64,000 nucleotides of DNA. Source: Actinomadura livida (GTDB lineage: Bacteria; Actinomycetota; Actinomycetes; Streptosporangiales; Streptosporangiaceae). The translations under genes were made by a program, and so were the position numbers. Positions within the stretch are counted from its first letter, which is position 1. Every line of letters begins with the position of its first letter. The stretch is from NCBI RefSeq assembly GCF_014648675.1, contig NZ_BMRO01000003.1, forward strand, positions 1 through 64,000, given 5' to 3'. The notes under the pieces are model-generated. The model was not told where the DNA came from. It searched no databases and saw only the letters and a program-made list of their open reading frames with translations. This document shows positions 59,372 through 64,000 of this stretch, one piece after another.

Positions 59372-60802
59372 TCAGCGTCGCCTGCCCGCCGCCGAGGACG
59401 CCCCCGGCATGCGCACGGGTTCGAGGGTCCGCACCGCTCCCCCTCGGTGGCGTCCGCGGCGCGGGACGAGCAGGGCCAGGGGGATCACCACGACCATGAC
59501 GGCGGCGCTCATCGCGAAGCCCGCGGTGTAGCCGCCCTCGCCGGGGAGCGTCACGAGGATGACCGCGCTGATCTGCGGCCCGAGCGAGGCGCCGACCGTC
59601 CGGATGAGGGTGTTGACGCCGGTGGCCACGCCCGTCTCGCTCGCGGGCACGGCGGCGACGACGAGGTTCGCGACGGCGGCGTAGGCGAAGCCCAGGCCGA
59701 TGCCGCGGGCCACGCTCCCGGCGTAGAGCTGCCACATGGCGTCGTGCTGGACCGCCACGTAGCCGTAGCCGATCCCCGTCATCAGGGCGCCGGCGAACAG
59801 GACCATGCGGGACCCGACCAGCCGGTCGAGCAGGCCGGCCGTCAGCCCGGCGGCGGTCATGCCGATGCTCGCGGGCAGCTGCAGCAGCGCCGCCTGGGTC
59901 GCCGTCCCGCCGAAACCGTGGCCGGTGTCCTCCGGGAGCTGGACGAGCAGGGGGAACAGGAGCCCGCCCGCCATCAGCGAGTAGCCCGCCAGCAGGGACG
60001 CGGCGTTCGCCGTCCAGACGCCGCGGATCCGCATCAGCCTCAGGTCGATCAGCGGTTCGCGGACGCGGCCCTCCACCCGCAGCCAGGCGCAGGCGCTCAC
60101 CAGCGCCAGCGCGAACAGCCCGAGGACGCCCGGGGACGTCCAGCCCCAGTTCGTCCCCTCGCCGACGGCCGTCAGCGCGGCCACCAGCCAGGCCGCGAAC
60201 AGCACGGCGCCCCACCAGTCGACGCGGGCGCCCGTCCGGCGCTTCGGTTGTGGAACGATCCACCACGCGAGGACCAGTCCGGGCACGAGGCCGGCCACCG
60301 GCACCCAGAGCAGCCACCGCCATCCCAGCAGGTCGATGACCGGCCCGGCGATGCACCAGGAGACGGCCCCGCCGAGCCCCAGCATGGACGACATGAGCCC
60401 GACGGCCGAGGCCCGCCGCGCGGGCGGGATGACGTCCCTGATGATCGTGTAGGCGAGCGGGAAGACGCCGCTGCCGATGCCGCTCAGGGCGCGCCCGGCG
60501 AGCATGACCGGCACCGTCCACGCGAGGGCGGCGACGACCGTCCCGACCGTGGCGATCGCGAGGACGGCGAGCAGGACGCGGCGCGGGCCGTACAGGTCCC
60601 CCAGGCGGCCGATCACCGGCGTGGCCACGGCCGCGGAGAGGGTCATCGCGGTGAGCGCCCACGCGGCGCCCGTGGGCGTCGTGTCAAGCCCCTCCTGGAT
60701 CTGCGGGAGGGCGGGAGTCACGACGGCCATGGACAGCGAGTACGCCATCACGCCGAGGAAGGCCAGCAGGGGCACCAGCCCCCGCCCCTCGCGCGCCGCC
60801 AC
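59372..60802 (-). CDS. MFS transporter, DHA2 (EmrB/QacA-like)
   Basis: A 476-residue exporter with about 14 membrane helices. The MFS motif A GRLGDLYGPRRV lies between helices 2 and 3, and TPALPQIQEGLDTTPTGAAW is the usual DHA2 helix-1 region. The family exports drugs and toxic compounds by proton antiport. GTG 60802 is preferred: GAGGAGG lies 6-7 nt upstream. An ATG at 60841 lacks a ribosome site and would overlap the candidate operator. It is last in line behind the CaiB gene (85-bp gap) but has its own control region. Confidence 0.9.
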   Translation of the reverse strand: MAAREGRGLVPLLAFLGVMAYSLSMAVVTPALPQIQEGLDTTPTGAAWALTAMTLSAAVATPVIGRLGDLYGPRRVLLAVLAIATVGTVVAALAWTVPVMLAGRALSGIGSGVFPLAYTIIRDVIPPARRASAVGLMSSMLGLGGAVSWCIAGPVIDLLGWRWLLWVPVAGLVPGLVLAWWIVPQPKRRTGARVDWWGAVLFAAWLVAALTAVGEGTNWGWTSPGVLGLFALALVSACAWLRVEGRVREPLIDLRLMRIRGVWTANAASLLAGYSLMAGGLLFPLLVQLPEDTGHGFGGTATQAALLQLPASIGMTAAGLTAGLLDRLVGSRMVLFAGALMTGIGYGYVAVQHDAMWQLYAGSVARGIGLGFAYAAVANLVVAAVPASETGVATGVNTLIRTVGASLGPQISAVILVTLPGEGGYTAGFAMSAAVMVVVIPLALLVPRRGRHRGGAVRTLEPVRMPGASSAAGRRR

Positions 60803-60815
60803 CGTGCCCCTCCTC

Positions 60816-60832
60816 TTAGTTCGCCTGTCTAA
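60816..60832. promoter_or_regulatory. Candidate operator upstream of MFS gene
   Basis: TTAGTTCGCCTGTCTAA, an imperfect 17-bp palindrome with TTAG/CTAA ends, overlaps the leader just upstream of the MFS ribosome site. TetR-type repressors of drug exporters use such sites. No repressor gene is seen next to it in the window. Confidence 0.4.
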
Positions 60833-60887
60833 CAATCTCATAGGACGGCGAACAACCGGCGAACGGACCGAACTTGGCGGAGTCCGG

Positions 60888-62138
60888 TCAGGCCTCGCCG
60901 GCGATGCGGCGGGCGCGGAGGGCGTCTGCCTCCTCTGGCGACAGGGACAGGACGTCCCGCAGGACCTCGCCGGTGTGCTGGCCGAGGTCCGGGGCCGGGG
61001 CGGGCGGCACGGACGCTTCACCGATGCGCAGCGGAGAGCCGGGGGCGAGGTGCGCGCCGATCCCGGGCTGCTCCAGTTCGGCCATGAGGGGTTCGGCGTC
61101 CAGGCCGGCGGCCACTTCCGTGAAGTCGCGGTAGCGGGACCACAGGACCGACGTGCCCTTCAGGGCGTCCTCGACCTCCGCGCAGGTGCGGGACGCGAAC
61201 CAGGGGGCGAGGACGCCGGCGAGCGTCTCGCGGTAGGCGTACCGGTCCCCGGCCCCGCGGAAGTCGGCGCCGAGCGCGCGCTCCAGGGCCGCGGTCACCT
61301 CGCCGAACCCGGTGGCGTCCACGAGGTCGCGCCAGTGGCGGGCGGTGAGGGCGACCACCATGACGCGGCCGTCGGCGGTGGCGAAGTCGCGGCCGAAGTC
61401 GCCGTACAGGCTGTTGCCGAGCCGGGGGCGCACCCCGCCGAGCTGCGCCTCGGCGAGGTAGCCGAGGTTCCCCGCCGTGGCGAGGGCGACGTCCTGCAGC
61501 GCGACGCGGATGCGCCGCCCCTCCCCCGTGCGCAGGCGGTGCCGCTCGGCCGCCAGCAGCCCGACGGCCAGGTAGAGGCCGCACGCGACGTCCCAGGCGG
61601 GGAGCGCGTGGTTGACCGGGGCGGCCTGATCGGACGGGCCCGTGATGAAGGGGAAGCCGAGGGCCGCGTTCACCGTGTAGTCGACGGCGTTGCCTCCGTC
61701 CCGGCGGCCCTGGAGCTGGACGTGGATCAGGTCGGGACGCCTCTCCCGCAGCGCCTCGTGGGTGAGGCCCTCGCGTGGCGGCGCGTTCGTGATGACGACG
61801 CCGCTCCCGGTGACGAGATCCGCGACGAGGTCGCGGCCCTCTGGAGAGCGCAGGTCGACCGTGACGGACCGCTTGCCCTTGTTGAGCCCGGCCCAGTACA
61901 GGCTCCGGCCGGACGGGGCGAGCGGACGGCGGTCGATGTCGGGGCCGCCGCCGATCTGGTCCACGCGGATCACGTCCGCGCCGAGCTGGGCGAGGGTCAT
62001 CCCGCCCAGCGGCACGGCGACGAAGCTGGACAGCTCCACCACCCGCATCCCGGCGAGCGGAAGCGCCCCCGGGACCTCCTCGCTCAGTGCTTCCCGCGGG
62101 GGGACGACCCCCCACGCCCCCCGGGTCGCTTCGCTCAT
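60888..62138 (-). CDS. CaiB/BaiF family CoA-transferase
   Basis: A 416-residue family III CoA-transferase. Landmarks are LAGMRVVELSSFVAVPLGGMTLAQLGADVIRVD near residue 29-60, the SLYWAGLNKGKRSVTVDLRSPEG block, and the PAWDVACGLYLAVGLLAA helix. The Asp thought to form the acyl-enzyme would be the Asp of AWDVACGLY. It moves CoA between carboxylic acids. ATG overlaps the stop of the alcohol dehydrogenase gene (ATGA), so the two are coupled. Confidence 0.9.
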   Translation of the reverse strand: MSEATRGAWGVVPPREALSEEVPGALPLAGMRVVELSSFVAVPLGGMTLAQLGADVIRVDQIGGGPDIDRRPLAPSGRSLYWAGLNKGKRSVTVDLRSPEGRDLVADLVTGSGVVITNAPPREGLTHEALRERRPDLIHVQLQGRRDGGNAVDYTVNAALGFPFITGPSDQAAPVNHALPAWDVACGLYLAVGLLAAERHRLRTGEGRRIRVALQDVALATAGNLGYLAEAQLGGVRPRLGNSLYGDFGRDFATADGRVMVVALTARHWRDLVDATGFGEVTAALERALGADFRGAGDRYAYRETLAGVLAPWFASRTCAEVEDALKGTSVLWSRYRDFTEVAAGLDAEPLMAELEQPGIGAHLAPGSPLRIGEASVPPAPAPDLGQHTGEVLRDVLSLSPEEADALRARRIAGEA

Positions 62139-63220
62139 TTGGCGATCTCGATGAGCGACCGAGCTCCCTGCCCGGCCCGCATCCGGTCGAACGCCTCGGC
62201 GACGCCGTCGAGGCCGATGCGGTGGGTGACCAGGGTGGACAGGTCGAGCCGCCCGGCCTCCATCTCCTCGACGAGCTGCGGGACGTCCCGGTCGGGGTCG
62301 GAGGAGCCGTAGACCGAGCTGGTCAGGGTCCGGTTGAAGTGGAACAGCTCCAGGGCGTTGAAGCTCGCCGCGTCGTCGCGGGCCCCGACGCCGACGACCG
62401 TGCACCGCCCGCCGCGGCGCACCGACTGCCACGCCGTCCGGATCAGCTCGGCCTTGCCCACGCACTCGAAGGCGTGGTCGGCTCCGCGTCCCTCGGTCAG
62501 GGCACGGACCTGCTTGGCCAGCTTCGGGTCCGCTTCGAGGTAGTGCGTCGCGCCCGCCGTCCTCGCCAGTTCTTCCTTCTCGGTGCCGCGGTCCACGGCG
62601 ATGATGGTCCCGGCGCCGGCGAGGCGGGCTCCCATGACGGTCGACAGGCCGATGCCGCCGAGACCGATGACGAGCACCGACTGCCCCTCGCGGACCTGCG
62701 CCGTGTTGCGCACGGCGCCGATCCCCGTCAGCACGGCGCACCCGAGCAGCGCCCCGAGGTCGAGCGGAGCGGACGCGGGCAGCGGCACCACCGAGCGTTC
62801 CGGCGCGACGAGCTCCTCGGCGAAACCGCCGACGCCCATGCACGCGTAGAGCTCGCCGCCGTCCAGCGTGGCACCGGACGAGGGGCTCACGGCACCTTCC
62901 ACGGCGCTGCACAGCCACGGCTCGCCCTGCCCGCAGAACCAGCATTCGCCGCACGCCGCGGCCCAGTTCAGCACGACGTGGTCGCCGGGCCGCACCTTCG
63001 TCACGTCCGCGCCCACCTCGGCGACCTCGCCCGCGGCCTCGTGCCCGAGGACGAGCGGGAACTTCGGCGCCAGCGTCCCGTTGATCATCGACAGGTCGGA
63101 GTGGCACACCCCCGCCGCCGCCACCCGGACCCTGACGTCCCCGGGGCCGACCGGGGGCAGTTCGATGTCGCGGACCTGCGGCGGGACGTCCGGCCCTGTC
63201 GCGACGACGGCCTTGACCAT
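62135..63220 (-). CDS. Zn-dependent alcohol dehydrogenase (MDR family)
   Basis: A 361-residue medium-chain dehydrogenase. Catalytic zinc ligands are Cys in GVCHSDLS and the His/Glu of GHEAAGEV. The structural zinc site is CGECWFCGQGEPWLC, and the NAD fold has VLVIGLGGIGLSTVMGARLAG. It resembles class III/II ADHs including mycothiol- or glutathione-type and aryl-alcohol enzymes; the exact substrate is unknown. Between the ALDH and CaiB genes. Confidence 0.92.
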   Translation of the reverse strand: MVKAVVATGPDVPPQVRDIELPPVGPGDVRVRVAAAGVCHSDLSMINGTLAPKFPLVLGHEAAGEVAEVGADVTKVRPGDHVVLNWAAACGECWFCGQGEPWLCSAVEGAVSPSSGATLDGGELYACMGVGGFAEELVAPERSVVPLPASAPLDLGALLGCAVLTGIGAVRNTAQVREGQSVLVIGLGGIGLSTVMGARLAGAGTIIAVDRGTEKEELARTAGATHYLEADPKLAKQVRALTEGRGADHAFECVGKAELIRTAWQSVRRGGRCTVVGVGARDDAASFNALELFHFNRTLTSSVYGSSDPDRDVPQLVEEMEAGRLDLSTLVTHRIGLDGVAEAFDRMRAGQGARSLIEIAK

Positions 63221-63242
63221 GCGGTTCTCCTCGGCTGGGGGG

Positions 63243-64000
63243 TCAGAGCTGGATTGCCTTGAGCTCGGTGAACTCTTCGAGGCCGAAGCGGCCCATCTCG
63301 CGCCCGATCCCGGACTGCTTGTAGCCGCCGAACGGCGCCATCGGGTTGAACGCGCCGCCGTTGACGTCGATGGACCCGGTCCTCACCCGGCGGGCGAACG
63401 CGATGGCCCGGTCCTGGTCGGCCGCCCACACACCCCCCGCGAGCCCGTAGCGGGAGTTGTTCGCGATCTGGAGCGCCTCGTCCTCGTCCCGGAACGGGAT
63501 GACGGACAGCACCGGACCGAAGATCTCCTCCTGCGCGACGGTCGCGTTCTGGTCGACATCGGCGAGGACGGTCGCCGCGATGTAGTGGCCGCGGTCGAAA
63601 CCGTCCGGCGAAGCCGTTCCGCCGGTGACGACGCGCGCCCCCTCGGAGACGCCGGTGTCGATGAAGCCCCGCACACGGTCGAGCTGCGCCTTGGACACCA
63701 GCGGGCCCAACTTGGTGGACGCGTCGAGCGGGTCCCCCGGAGTGAAGCCCTCCGCGAAGCCCTTGGCCAGGTCGAGGGCCTGCTCGTAGTGGTCCTGGTG
63801 GACGAGCATCCGCGTCCAGGCCGTGCAGGTCTGGCCGCCGTTGAGGAACGCGTTGGAGACCCCGACCTTCACCGCGGTCTTGACGTCGGCGTCCTCCAGG
63901 ATGACGTTCGCGGACTTGCCGCCCAGCTCCAGCGCCACCTTCTTGACCGTGCCCGCGGCCAGCTCGGCGACCCGGGAACCCGCCCGCACCGACCCGGTGA
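63243..64000 (-). CDS. Aldehyde dehydrogenase, 5' part cut by window end
   Basis: The last 252 codons of a family-type aldehyde dehydrogenase; the start lies beyond 64000. The catalytic Glu is in VALELGGKSANVILEDAD, the nucleophile Cys in NGGQTCTAWTR, and EEIFGPVLSVIPF and FNPMAPFGGYKQSGIGRE are C-terminal family motifs. The partial left edge reads TGSVRAGSRVAELAA, which is the common TGST region. It would oxidise the aldehyde made by the adjacent ADH to an acid, which the CaiB enzyme could then link to CoA. Confidence 0.93.
   Translation of the reverse strand, partial: TGSVRAGSRVAELAAGTVKKVALELGGKSANVILEDADVKTAVKVGVSNAFLNGGQTCTAWTRMLVHQDHYEQALDLAKGFAEGFTPGDPLDASTKLGPLVSKAQLDRVRGFIDTGVSEGARVVTGGTASPDGFDRGHYIAATVLADVDQNATVAQEEIFGPVLSVIPFRDEDEALQIANNSRYGLAGGVWAADQDRAIAFARRVRTGSIDVNGGAFNPMAPFGGYKQSGIGREMGRFGLEEFTELKAIQL

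Overview
The window is high-GC DNA from a filamentous actinobacterium. The evidence is bldD with a c-di-GMP signature, the actinobacterial integration host factor mihF, the gene order priA-metK-coaBC-rpoZ-gmk-mihF-pyrFDK-carBA-pyrCBR, and many GTG starts with ATGA or GTGA overlaps. Streptosporangiales/Thermomonosporaceae (Actinomadura-like) is my best guess, but this rests on gene content and order, not on a search.

0-26 kb is catabolic and accessory. A frameshifted phytanoyl-CoA-dioxygenase-like gene and a Sel1-repeat gene are followed by a hydantoinase/oxoprolinase pair (hyuA-hyuB), an FKBP isomerase, a membrane-anchored CoxG-like protein and a polysaccharide deacetylase. Then comes a purine/N-heterocycle utilisation island: an NCS2 permease with a three-subunit molybdenum hydroxylase (FAD, 2Fe-2S and Mo subunits), a PucR-type regulator, and, divergently, DUF2877-FdrA-DUF1116. 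These three are the families reported as the three-part oxamate carbamoyltransferase of E. coli (FdrA/YlbE/YlbF). An aldose-1-epimerase-like gene, a DUF6986 aldolase-like gene, and the maturation set mocA-xdhC-coxE-coxD complete the island.

26-48 kb is mostly housekeeping, read leftward. A riboflavin operon under an FMN riboswitch (ribE, a 46-codon mini-ORF, ribBA, ribH) runs into hisG and a PH-domain protein. hisE and ribD, expected nearby in related genomes, are not in the window. A rightward DoxX gene and a Sll1717-type P-loop ATPase sit between the riboswitch and rpe. Then come a PAP2 phosphatase, rsmB, fmt, def, a 607-aa unknown, a Walker-less priA, a rightward membrane protein, metK, coaBC, rpoZ, gmk and mihF. 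mihF is preceded by a possible 16-codon upstream ORF.

48-58.5 kb is the pyrimidine operon, transcribed leftward as pyrR-pyrB-pyrC-carA-carB-pyrK-pyrD-pyrF. It begins with a PyrR-binding hairpin whose lower stem covers the pyrR Shine-Dalgarno sequence. bldD is divergent from it.

59-64 kb holds a leftward ALDH - Zn-ADH - CaiB/BaiF CoA-transferase operon, cut by the window end, followed by an EmrB/QacA-type MFS exporter with a possible operator. No tRNA, rRNA, CRISPR array or insertion sequence was recognised.
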